From Parus major (lineage: Eukaryota; Chordata; Aves; Passeriformes; Paridae), in contig NC_031770.1 of the NCBI RefSeq assembly GCF_001522545.3, forward strand, positions 8,410,044 to 8,474,043: 64,000 bases of DNA, given 5' to 3'. Below, piece by piece: positions 50,451 to 62,700 of this stretch. Within the stretch, counting starts at the first letter, position 1. Each line of letters begins with the position of its first letter. Both the position numbers and the translations under genes were made by a program. The notes under the pieces were generated by a model. The model made no database searches. It was not told the origin of the DNA and was given only the letters and a program-made list of their open reading frames with translations.

Positions 50451-53400
50451 GATATTTAGCAGACACATGCTGGAGGAGGGATCAGGAAAGAAGGGAAAAG
50501 ATGGAGTAGGAGAAAGGGACACTTTAAATGCCCTGAGGCAAAAGCTTAGCTGTTTTCTGCAGTAGTTTCTAACTCTATGAAAACTTCTTGCTTTCAGCTA
50601 CTGAATGAGTACTCACCATTCCAAATTCTATTTATTTTTTTTCTTTCTCTCCATTGAAGTATAAATACCAGTCTATCCTAGTAAGGTAGTTTGACTTTTG
50701 GAACAGACAAAGGTTAAAAAGTTGTTTGGAAAACTTTACAATAATATATAAAGAGCGTGTCACCTGCCTTGTCTCCATGCTGGAGTTACAAAATCTCTGC
50801 ATCAACTCTTGGCTTAAGCTTCCTTTTTAGGTAAAATAAGATTGTCCATGTAAACCAGACAAGGCAAACCAACAGGAATCTCAAAAAAAGGATCAGATAT
50901 TTAGAGATATGAAGGATCACAAATCAGGGATTGGAAAAAAAGTCTATACTTTGTCCTGGACTTATCCCCTGTAAACACTTTAGTGATGCATTAGAAAGCC
51001 AGTAACTCTCAGCTTTCTCTTTTCTGTAGAAACCAAGAGGCATCTCCAAAGAGTGATTCTGCTCAGCTAAAACCTGAGTCAGCCCCTCCACATATAACAT
51101 CTCCCTTTCTTAATGATAATTGAAGCAAAGGGCAGCTCCTTTTCTACTTTTGGCATTTCAAGCAAATGCTTAAATTTGAAAAGGATGAAACTGGTCCTTT
51201 ATGCCTACAGTGGGTAATCAGAAATCAGTAGGATTTCTAGGAAATAGGACATCAGAACCAGTGACACAGGGGAAGGAATGGCACAGGAATGAGGTGTGGG
51301 GCAAAGGAAAGAGAAAAAGTTAATGGTAACCAGGAATAGATAAGAGTGACAGAATCATCTGTGGTGACAGAGAGGAGGAAATGTGGAGCGAATGTCCCTG
51401 TTTTTAGCCATGATCAGTACACAGTGGTAACAAGACAATGTTAGAAGCCTAGAGTTAGGATTGCTTGGGAGGAGACAGCCAGATCATCTCTAGATGTACT
51501 GGAGACTGGGGTAGATAGACTGCATGCAAACCTCTGGTTCTGAGAAGCTTGAAAAATCAGGGGTTTTATGCCTAAATTGTCTTGCTTACTGTCATTAATA
51601 ATTTGCAGCAAAAGCAAACAAAAATAAAATAACTTTTCCATGTTAAAAAAAAAAACGCCCTAAATAATTTTGTATTTTCTCTCAGATATTTGTGCAGGGC
51701 CAGCAGGGTCACAGCAATCCTTGAAAAGTTAGAGAATTTGTTTGCTAAGAGACCACTGCTCTCCCATTTGTTTATTGCTTCATCTGACACCTTAAGCACT
51801 TCCCATGTTGCTGAGGATTGTCTATAAATCTTGTATCTTGTACCAAATTAAGAAGGCCATCTGTTGAAGAAAGTCTGTGTAAGGAGGTTTCCTGGAATGC
51901 AGCACTGATGAAACTGCACCTCTACCATTATTTGAAAGGCTGCTTCCTCTGCAGAGAAGAGACCAGGATTGCTTTTCTGTTGAGCAGCACAGAGCTCCAG
52001 TGAATCTGTAATTTGCAAATGTCTGTTGATTGAATTTGTGTATTAATGGTTATAAGGATCTTCCTCCTTCAGCTATAAATCAGATTTTATGGTATTAATT
52101 CATAGGAAATGATTAAAGCATCCCAAATAGGTAAAGATTTACAGGTTTAATATTAGCTGCTTGACTGGCATCTCCTCTTGATGTTGTAGTGCCAGAAGAC
52201 TGATTAGAGTGTGTTCATTTTTATGGAGTTTTTCTTCATTAATAACCTGTTTCTAACTCCCTCAAACGCGTGCTAAGGACACAGAGACAGTTATTTGTTC
52301 TGAATATGAGGGACTGGAGGTTAAATGTTTTCCTTCATTTCACATTAGTTACAGTCCTGTATTCTCAGCCTTAATCAGCAACCCATTGCTGGGAGTGAAA
52401 CAGAAAGGCAGTCAGGTTATGTTCCTCATGATGAGTTTCTGAAAAGTCAGGGAGGTCCACAGTGAAGAGTGTGCTGAGTTCTGGATTATTTTTTCTCATC
52501 TGAGCATGCAAAAATTATTTCCATTTCAAAGAATGTGCAATCTTCATTAAAAAAATGATTTTCCTGGGGATTATTGAAGACATGACAGCACAGACAACTG
52601 GGATAAAAATTCAGAAAATCTTTTCCTAGGTAGGATGCAGCAAAGAAACACAAAGCTAAGAGAATAGTTTGTGAAATAGCACTTGTGTATTAGAGAGGGT
52701 AGAGGGCAATGTAGAGAGGATCAGAGATATAGTAATTGGGCCTGGGAGGGTCCTGGACAGTCAGGAGAATATGGTTGACTTGTAATTGTATAAAATAGGA
52801 AGAACTTTGTTGAATGGCAGTTGAATTCCAGTGTTTTGGTGCCTGGATGTGCATACCTTGTGTATCTCTAAGTAACCACATTTTTACAGCAAACAAGGCT
52901 GCATAGGCATCTCAACTTTAATCTCTTAAAAATAAACTTTGCTGCAGAACTACCTCTGTGTTTGATCCAACTCTTTAGGCTAGTAACAAACTTGAGGGTG
53001 CTCCACTTGGTGTCGGTATAAACATTTTTCTATTCTGGAAGGCACTCTATCTTTTGATCTCCTGCAAAGGAGACTCTTTTTTGATGTCATCTCTCTCTTA
53101 TGGGTCAGACTGCTATTCAGTAAACAGTCAGATCCTGACACTACTTGTTTCTCACATTGCTCAAGACTAGTTCTTTAGGCCACTTGGGGATGAGGTATGG
53201 TCAGTTTGATCCATCATAATGGAACATGGATAAAATCAGTTGTTTCCAAACTGATACAGAGATATAAAGGTTTCCCAAGATTTATTTGAACTTGAGAATT
53301 TGTCTTGCTTTGCTTCAGCTATTAAATCAGGTTTGAAGAAGTTTACTAGTCAGAAACATATCATCAGCTGGTGGTGTGTCTGGCAGGACTCAGTGCAGTT

Positions 53401-55282
53401 CTACAGCTCCACTGTGCCTGAAGATTTTTCCCTTTTCCTGGATGGATTTTGTTCAAAATCCCTTTTTGTAAAAGGCAGCAGCAGTTTCATTGCTACTGCA
53501 ACATGGTTTAGTTACTGGTGGGAGGGAAAGACTCTTCATGATTGCCTTTATTTAAGAAATATACATGGTATAAAAAGTTGTGGACTCTTCTGGTTTTCCT
53601 TCCAAGAAGCTGATGTGAAAGTGAATTATTACTACCACAGAGAAATAGAAGAAGTGTAATATTAGGATTTAAAGGTGATCCATACACAGTGCCTGGAGGA
53701 TCTTGTGATGAGATGTCACATCAAATAAGAAATACAATATTCAAATTCAGTTGTCATGAAAAGAAGGTTTCACTTTGACTCTATTCCAGCACTGAACCCA
53801 TTCCAGAAAAAGTCTCAGTTTCAGAATTATTTTTATTTTCCTTTGAATTCAGTTCACATACACTAAATGAAAAAGAACTTTCATGTTGTGATTAGAGAAA
53901 GTAGCTCAAAGAATATTTTAATGCTACTTACTCTTACTTTTGATTTCATGTTCCAGAAATGTCTGTGGTGCTTGCTAAAGATCATAAAGCATCATCAACC
54001 TCTCCTTTGCCATGCATAATAAAAGCCAGGATTTCAGCAACACTGGAAAGAAGCTTTATTTACATTGCACGAAGGAAAACAACTTTTTGAAAGACCAACA
54101 TTAATCATGAACAGTACAGCAAATCACAATGTTTTCACAGCAAAACACAATCAAATGTTTTTACTCTAGCCAAAGAACTGGATTTTGATTCAGAGAATAA
54201 CAGTGTTAATATTTAGAAGATCTATTACTCTTTACCCTTGGTTATTTCAATGATATTTTTTAATAACATCTAGATTCTTACTTGTTGTCTTTGCTTCTTT
54301 GAGAAATATATTTTTTTTTTACTGTCTGAATGCAGTTTGAAAAGGTGTGTGAGATTCCCAAGGATTTCCCCCAAGACAAGTCAAATTCTTGCTGCTTTTC
54401 TTGATTCCAGTTTTTAATCCTTCAAAAACAGTTTGATGCAAAAGTTGCATCCTCATGTCTTGAAATTCTACATTTCCTTCTCAAACTTCTTTGTTCACTG
54501 TTCCAAAGAGAAAGCAGCTCCCATGCTTCTAACAATATTAATATAGATCATTAAATCCATTACTTGTAAGAGCTCCTGGGACATCTTCCTGGTAGTTCCC
54601 TTCTGATATAATCTATGGGTATTTACACTAAAAATCTGTGACAGCTTGAAAAAAATGGATGAGTATCCCAGTGTTCCTGTTTCCTGGTCTCTTCTTTTTC
54701 ATATACCTAAGAAAGTCCCATCCTTCCTAACACTAAATTTTTGGCATTGCCCTTTAGTTGCTGCCACCCATCTGATCAAAACAGAGCAGAAGCTGCCTAT
54801 TCTATAACTAGAATACAAGTTCTAGTATTTCCTTATTTTATTCCTTGAAAGATGTCCTTGTCTCCTTATTCCTGAACGTTTTCTCTGTATCTCCTTGTGA
54901 CTATCCCCCAAGATAGTGTGTGCTCATAATTAATGGAGCTTTTAAGCAGATTTAGTCCACTATTCCATAATCACCTCTTTTCCTCTCTTTTTCAGTCATT
55001 CTTCTGTGATGGACAAATATATTTCATGACATAATAATGTTCCTTGGCAGATTTGCTCTCATTATCTTAACGTAAATGTTTATAGACAATGGACTCAATG
55101 TGCCAGTTAAAACAGCTTTTGATTTTGCTTATCTGAAGCCAAAGTTCTTGGCCCCTTGTGCACAACCAAGCTATGTGTAAAAAGATATTCAGCTCTGAAT
55201 GAGATCACTAACATCTGTTGCTGCACATAACATTTAATCTTCAAAAGCCATCGACAACAACAAAAAAATCAGGCAATCAGAA
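50451..55282. other. Non-coding, no gene seen
   Basis: AT-rich single-copy sequence. An A11 run lies at 51645-51655. A 119-codon frame at 53300-53659 is without domains. No recognised repeats. Confidence 0.6.
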
Positions 55283-55447
55283 ATGCAGAAGTGGAGAAAC
55301 ATGGGTGCTGTGAGTGCAGCTTTGCTCTTTGCTGTTGCCATGCCTTTTGCACACAGTGGTGTTCTCCTCTCAGCTACAGTAACCTGCCCTCAGGACACCC
55401 TGAGGATTATACAAGGAAATTTTAAAAAAAACCCCAAAACTTTCTGA
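55283..55447 (+). other. Small ORF with signal-peptide-like N terminus
   Basis: A 54-codon frame starts at the ATG at 55283. A second in-frame ATG at 55301 has the better Kozak context (A at -3, G at +4). From that second start the protein begins MGAVSAALLFAVAMPFAHS, a hydrophobic core ending in a small-residue site that resembles a secretory signal peptide. About 29 further residues with a single cysteine follow. There is no homology I recognise, no promoter, and no visible exon or poly(A) context. Chance remains the most likely explanation. Confidence 0.12.
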
Positions 55448-58400
55448 GAAGAGCAACCCAAAATGCAGCCACTCCCACTCATCCTCTGGGCATTTTGGTT
55501 CCAGCACAGTGAAGGAGTGGAAGGATGGCAAGTGAGAGAGGTACTGAAGTGGTCAAGAGTGTTTATTAAATAGTCTGTGATATACAGAGATTAAACTGAC
55601 CTTGATTGTAAAATTAGCTCATAATCACTCCAGTTTTCTCCTGATAGTATCCAAATACAACTGTGTATCTCCTTTGTGATACTCCTGAGAGATAAAAGAT
55701 GTTTGTAATTTTCCAATTGTCCTGAAGAACAGAAGGTATGAGCCATACCTTCAGGTGTTCTTTGCATTTGTCATGGAGACACATCTGCACCAGTTTAGTT
55801 TTTTTTTCCTTCCTCTGTTCTGAGAGCTATGGTGCCTCCTGGATCAGGAGCTGAATAAGATATCTGGGCTTTACACATCCTTTCAAAATGCTAGGACCTC
55901 CACCTTGGAGCTTTTTCAGAAAGCTTGGGAAGAGCCCTGCTGCTAGACAGATGTATTTTTTCTCTTTGTGGATGGCAGATGGTCTTGGCTTGTCACAGGA
56001 GTGTCCAATGCTCCTGGAGTCTGATAACCTTAGCCAACTGAGTCACAACCCTGTGTACTCATGAATTCTTGATAACTTTGCTGAAACCTCACATATTCTT
56101 TTTACTGTTTTTCTTAGTCATAGGGATTCTCCCATGATTCACTGAGCCCTCTGTCAGACTTACATTTGTTGTGCTCCACTGACATGTGTCTTGAAGCTAT
56201 GCTGCTTTTTAAACAGAGGTTAAAAATAGCATGGCAATGACAGTGGGAATAATATAACAGACTGATGAAATAAAGTAAATCAAAGTTTAATGCTAGAAGC
56301 AGAAGTTAGTTACGACATTTTAGTTATACTATTCTGTCTTCTAGAGTTTTAAGTCCTTGAAGAAGGAAATGTTTATGGAATTTTATTGTACAACATTGCT
56401 GTTGTAAGTGTACCTGCTGGTCTGGTGCTATCATGTTCCTCCTCTCCTTGACTGCTCTGAATTTTCACAGATTTCACAGAAAGCTCATCATAGCCTCTCA
56501 CAGGCTGCTCCATCCGATGGAAATTCGGGTCTGGTGTCCTTTCCAGGAGCCACAGTTAATGATCTTGCCCCAGGATTTCCTACGTGACTTGTGCTCGGTA
56601 CCTGTGGTTGTACCCTAGCCCTCCTCACAGTGAAACAGATGTTTGTCAGATGGTCCTAAACACAAAAACCAGCCCTGCCTCTCCCAGCCATTTGTGTGCC
56701 AAAGAATTCAGCCATGGCTCTGAGTGGGCCTGGGCCACAGTGCTGTGAGACAAGCGTATTTAACAGAAATTCTAGAGTGTTTGGCATGAAATGTTTACCA
56801 GGGTGAGGAGAACAGGAATGAAATGCAGTCCTGGAAAGGGAGCTGTCATGCAGATGACTCGCTGCAATCAAACACTTTGAGAAAATATGGTCTCTAAATG
56901 TTATGTCTACAACTAATTAACTTTATTTATTGTAGGACCTATGGAAATACAGAAACTGTGAAGTTTAGGGAAAATTAAATTAGGTTTTCAAACAAATGCC
57001 AGGCTGCCCAGCGTTCCTTTATTTTTGAAAAAACTCCAACAATCTCTTTGCCAAGTAAAGTGAAATATGCTAAAATGCAAATGTTGATGTCTTTCAAGAA
57101 GGAAATTCAGTCACTGACTCAAACCTTTCTTTAAAAAATTGAAATGTTAAAATCATCCAGGTTTCAAACTGAAAAGTAGGCTCATATATACACAGACTTT
57201 ATTTAACCAGGAGCTTTGACATTTCTGCTTTAATCCCCTTCTCCAGGCACTGTATTTTCCCCCATTGAAACATGCACAGCTTGCAAAATGTACTCACACT
57301 CTAATAGGCACACTTGCACTAGAGCTGACAGACTTAGTTCCAGTTGTGACCATATATGTATATATGTATGTGTCATACAATAAATAATGATTTGTTCCCC
57401 CCACTTTGTTGCTAATGTCTTTATATTGTTAGATTATACTTCCATAAGAATTGGTAACACCAGACACTTGATGCTGTGTACTCTTGACTATAAGGGTGGG
57501 CAGGATAAAAATTAGGATCTAAATTCCTGAATTAAAATACTGTGATCAATGCAGTGTGTGTAGGAGCAGCAAATAAATCCAAGAGATGCCTCACTGATGC
57601 CTAGTGATGGAACAGACTAAGTGTTCTTTGCCTAAGTATTTTGATGATTTGTTAATTGCATTAAAAGACAAAAGAGAGGAGATTGATGTACCCTGTCTTT
57701 ACAGAGGGTGGTTATCTGAAGGACCAAATCCTCTAAGGGACAACAAAAATAATACTTTTCCAGTTAGGTCTTAGGAAACAATTTTTCTCTGCAAAAGCTA
57801 CTGATCCTCATACAGTCCTGAGAAAATAGACTGAGTAATCAGGAAATTAGTGATCTTAGGCAAATTAACACTACACAGCACAATCCATTTCAACTTCAGA
57901 TCTTGGAAAAGCTGTTTGAAGACTGACTTAATGAGCCAGCAGTAGGCTGGCACTCCTTTTTCCTCATCCAGATAATAGTCCCGCCTCTTGGCAAGAAACC
58001 CTTGCTGTGTGAAATCCTGCATCATTTGGAGAGCAGGCCAGGAAATCTCAGCTCTGCTCACCAGCCAGGATGGCAGTGTGGACATAGGGAAGGCAAGAAG
58101 ATCTTTCTTCATCCTGGTCAGGGCAGTGTCAGCACAGCAGTGAGTCTAAGTTCACAGGGAGCCCTGCCAAGCGCCTTCGGGCTCCGTTCTGGGGGAACTC
58201 TGCACAGGAGCCAAGAGAGGGAAGCCCTGAAGAAGGGCTGTGGCCAAAACTATAGAAATCAAGCCTAGGTCTGAATAAAGCACTTTGCTGACCAAATTTG
58301 GATTGTCACCAATTGCTTCTATTTAATGAGACCCTGTGGAAAGCAGTTCCTTACACTATTAAACTTCTGAAAGAAGGGGAGCAGAGCCACTAGGTCAGTG

Positions 58401-58539
58401 ATTAACCAACTAGAATAATGAATTGTGTGTGAGACACTTTGGGGGATAGATATGATTCGGTTTGTGGAAAGAACGAGGTGTCATTTCATTTTTTTTAGGT
58501 ATGTAAGTTTGTAACTAATTTTTGTCTCTCCTTGCCAGC
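55448..58539. other. Non-coding, no gene seen
   Basis: AT-rich sequence. A short TATATG repeat lies at about 57352-57371. A 104-codon minus-strand frame (58112 down to 57798) has a balanced, protein-like composition but no recognised family. Confidence 0.5.
57352..57371. repeat. TATATG-type microsatellite
   Basis: ATATATGTATATATGTATG repeat, imperfect and short. Confidence 0.8.
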
Positions 58540-59040
58540 ATAACGGTTTGAATGTTAATTTAATTTTGCAGAATATCATTTATGTAAATGTAATTAGAAG
58601 GGAAACATGATCGGGAGATGCATAGCACCAAAGAAAATTTATTACTCCAAGGGGTATTGCTCTAATCATTCAACTGCAATATTGAGTTTCCCAAGATTTA
58701 ATCTAAAAGCAATAAATTACAAAAGGCTAATGTCCTGCCCAACAAAAAGCTGTCATGAACCCAAGTTTCTGTGGGGAAAAAATTCAACTTCATTTCAGCA
58801 ACAGGCTCTCCTCGTTTACACATTCCTTTTATGATTCCAGTCGAGTCAAAGTAAAATGAATACAAATGTGAGAGTTCGAACACTTTCCCTGAATATGTAT
58901 GTGTGTCTGCTGGTGATTGTAATAATCAGCAATTCAAGGCTCTGGGACTCTGTTATCTCAGGCAAAATTAGGAATGCAGTCCCGCAAAGATACCGCTGCA
59001 AATTCTTCTCCCCACCTTCACACGACCCTTTGATTTAAGG
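58540..59040. promoter_or_regulatory. Candidate conserved non-coding element
   Basis: About 500 bp of high-complexity AT-rich sequence contains numerous TAAT/ATTA and ATTTA-type motifs (for example TAATTAG near 58591) and scattered retained CpGs (near 58611, 58842, 58877, 58982 and 58994). It has no recognisable repeats and no coding signature. This composition is typical of ancient developmental enhancers. Conservation was not tested. Confidence 0.25.
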
Positions 59041-59686
59041 GAAGGCAAACTTGAGTCTGATTAATTCCAGTGTCCATATGAATGTCTGGTGCTAATGTGC
59101 TGTTGTCTTTGTTCTGCCAACAAAATGAATGAGAAGAAACAAGCTGTCCTTCTGCCTGTGTTAGTGACTGCAACCTATGTGTTCCGTGGGAAACACTGCC
59201 CATGTGGGGAAGTCACCCTGTTGATTCTGATGGTCTGCATTTATTAAAGAGACAATTTTGTAAGATAGAATGAGAAACAAATCAAATAATATTATGTGCA
59301 TACTTTTTAAAACCTCATGAATTGCAGTTCTGCTGTTCAAGGAGCATCTCTCCACTCAAGAAAACCTGCAAGAAAAATTTGTCAAGAAATAAACAACAGC
59401 TAGGCAAAACGAAAATTGGTAAACTCCCAAATGTGTGGGCTAAATCACTGGTAAATGTTGGGGTTTTGTGGTGCAATTTAGTATGAAGGCTGATGCCAAC
59501 ATTACACTTCTCTGGAAGTGGAGTAATTAGTACAGGAAATAGGTTTCTTATGTTTTATTTAGCCAAATTCACCTCTGGTTTAACTCCACTGTAGCCTGCA
59601 TTAAGTTTGTTCTTATTTCCCAGTGTTTCTCTGTGTAATTCTTTATATCATGACCTTTAATTCACTGTGATTTTCTTTTATTTTAG
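59041..59686. other. Non-coding, no gene seen
   Basis: AT-rich single-copy sequence leading to a pyrimidine-rich tract at about 59670-59684. Confidence 0.5.
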
Positions 59687-59732
59687 GTGGGGACCATAGT
59701 TCCTCTCCCTATTTGTTACTATCAATAATGTC
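59687..59732 (+). other. Candidate 46-nt micro-exon
   Basis: TTTTCTTTTATTTTAG is a good acceptor ending at 59686. After 46 nt comes GTAAGTTTT, a consensus donor with GT at 59733-59734. One reading frame is open through the segment (GDHSSSPYLLLSIM); the other two contain stops. No flanking exons were found and the peptide is not recognised. Acceptor-donor pairs this close do arise by chance in 64 kb. Confidence 0.15.
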
Positions 59733-62700
59733 GTAAGTTTTCATTTCTTGGCTTGCAAAGTGAAGCCCATCAGATCTACAACAAGTTTTTGCAAAGTACT
59801 CATTGGCAGGTTTACAGATTCCCACAGCTGGACATGGGATACAGGGAGAAGCACAGCCTCAAAGGCATGGAGAAATAGAACTATGAGAGGACTGGGGAAA
59901 AATGCAAGGAACAGAGGAAAACAATTGTGTTAAAAGCAGGGAAGGAGGGCCTCAACATGTGGACTGCTCATTTCCATGTGGAGGAAAAGTACATCTTAGG
60001 AGGACAGCTGAAAGCTGTAACGAGCAGTCCAGAGAGCCAGAGAAAGTGACTGAACTTGTTGGGACCCACAAACAAGCTTGTGAGGCTCAGAACCTGCTGC
60101 TCATCAGAAAAGACTAGTCAGTTATAAATTCAATTATTGAAATCAAATCAATATATTTTTCCTTGTCCCAAGCAAGTTCTGGAGATAATGATTGTGGCTG
60201 AGATGGCTGTGAGGATGTAGATGCAGAGGTTGGTGCTGGGGCCCCATGCTATGATGGCACTGGGGAGACAGGGAAATACTTGCCTTCTCCTCCTTTTCCT
60301 GCCTCCTGTTCTTGCTGCAGAGATGAGATCCTGTGCTGGGAACTCTTCTTACAGGGCTTCTTCCCTGTAGCAGACACCCCAACTTCTGTTTCAGTTCAGC
60401 CAACCCAAAATCAAACTGAAAGGAAGAAAAGATGGCTCAATAGATTTGTGACAGCATTCATACTCATCAGCTTTTGTTCTGTAGGGTACTGGTGTGAAGC
60501 TGCTAGAGTTGTAATTCTCCACCCACAGCTGTTTAGGGAGGTCCAGATGTGTGCAGCAGAACATAGGACAAACTGCTGTGGCTACACCTAATTAACAGTC
60601 AACATGCACAGTGCTAATCATCTCATCCTTGACTGTGTTCAAGTACATCACAGATCAGGACAACCTGAACAGAAAGCTGCAGGTTTAATTGCATCAAGGT
60701 TTTGTCACAGCCAGGGTTAGCTCCATGGCTTTTTGGAGGCAGATCAGTAGAGAAGGACAAAACCACAGAGTGAAGGTGGTAAAGGTCCTGCCTTGGTGAT
60801 CTATCGGGTACATGGACTGCAGGATGTAGTACTAAGAGGCCTGAGATGTATTTTTAATTTCACAAGGTGTAATTGGTCTGGTTGTGAAATGATATCTAAG
60901 ATTTTTGTCTCTTTAATTTTTGCATAAATGCAAGAAAGGGAACCTTGCATCATGGAAAATGTTTTTTTGCCCCAAGTCAAGACTACTGTTCTATAATTCC
61001 TTAAGAGACATACATGAAGATTTTATTAGTCCAAGATGATCTTCCAAGATCATCATCATTTATTACAGTTCTTGTGTTTTCATTCCAATGAGATTTATAA
61101 TTATAAGCTGGTAATTAAAGAGGCTTCACTCTGTAATTCTATAGGAATTCCACTGTGATCTGACATTAATTAGCAACCAATTATAGTTATGATATAACTT
61201 TTATGAAACTCACTAGTGTCTGGATGCCTTCTTTCAGTTACAAGGAAATGCTAGAAGCAGTTCTGCCTCTGTAAGGTGGAGGATTGTTACAGGTTGATCA
61301 GTACTACCATGGGCTGTGAACATGTTTCCATGATGCAGCAACTACATGGATGGGCAGGTTCAACCTGCTATCCTCATCTTTCTTGTAAGAGGCTTTTTTT
61401 TTCTCACAGGATTTCTGTCAACCTTCTGTCACGTCAACAAGTGTGCATTCTTTGATGTTTAGCTTTTATCTGACTTGTTATGTAAATCAGAGTGATATGG
61501 TGCATTGCTTGATGGCTGATGCAAGCTCTCTCTGCCTTGAAAGTGTATTTTAGATAATTGCAACCAATCAGGGAAAAGAGAAAAATACTCACAGGATCCA
61601 ATGAGAATGTCTGTGAGATAGAGAATATCTGACAGCAGGCTATAAGGGGATAAATGTTCAAAATTCTGGCATTATTTCACCATCTGCATTAAAGATCTGA
61701 TGAATCTTGTATGTTCCCAAAATCTGACAGGTAAAATTTTATCTAGGGATATGTAATAAAACACCTGATACATATGAATAATCAAGACTTAACACTTATT
61801 TTTACTTTTTTTTTCTGCTTTTATTCATATTTTTTAGCTTTTGTTTATATATATTTTTATTATTATTATTTTTTGGTGAACTCGGATCAGTTATCACCAT
61901 TAGGTTTGTCAGAAAGAAGTGGGAAGTGGGTTAATACCCAAATCTATTACTTGCAAAAACATGTAGAGAACAAAAGACTTAAAAGGAAACAACAGATTCT
62001 TTTTACATGGATGAAATCATGAGGTAAGTTTTGCCCTGCAGATTCATTTCCACCAACTCCATTACACCTAATGAAAATCACATGTGTGTTTCTAAATATT
62101 TCTTAGTGTGCTTCTCTCTTAGCTCTTTGCAGCTTCTCCCTATCACCTTCTGCAACTCTTTTAATCAAACCTCCAAGATTTTTGCCAAGTGTGGCATCTG
62201 ATCTGATTGGAGATTGTATGGGTAACAGAGTAAAAGGAAGTGTGATCTTTAAGCCATGCCCACATCCACCTTCCATCATAAAGTGTCTCTGATCTGAGCA
62301 CAAAGCTGTTCAGGAAAGTAAAAGTGTGGCTTATTTAGCAGCCAACTTTTGCTGGCTTTGGAATCCCCACTGTTTCTCAGGGTCATTGTGGCTGCATGGA
62401 TGTACATCATTTATCTTTCCATTTTTTGCCATTTTACAACAGGGAAATTTATGGGAACAATCTTTTTGTTTAAACTCAGGCAAATCCAACAGACTTGACC
62501 AAGAAATAGTCCTTGTTGTGCTCTCCCTCATTAAAGGGACTGTACCTAGTCTTCTATAAAACAGATGAGATTTCAGCTTGGAAATTCTCATAAGAATCTC
62601 ACTGTTTTATGTTGCATCTAACTTGTTATCAGGATATCTCTGAACATCTTTGCCAGCTGATGTGCCACTGACAGCAAGGAGCAGAATGCAGCTTTTACAC

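Noticed and set aside
61895..62023. Exon ending at the AG/GTAAGT donor near 62023
   Set aside because: The candidate acceptor follows a T/A-rich simple repeat and the frame meets a stop just before the donor. There is no coding support.
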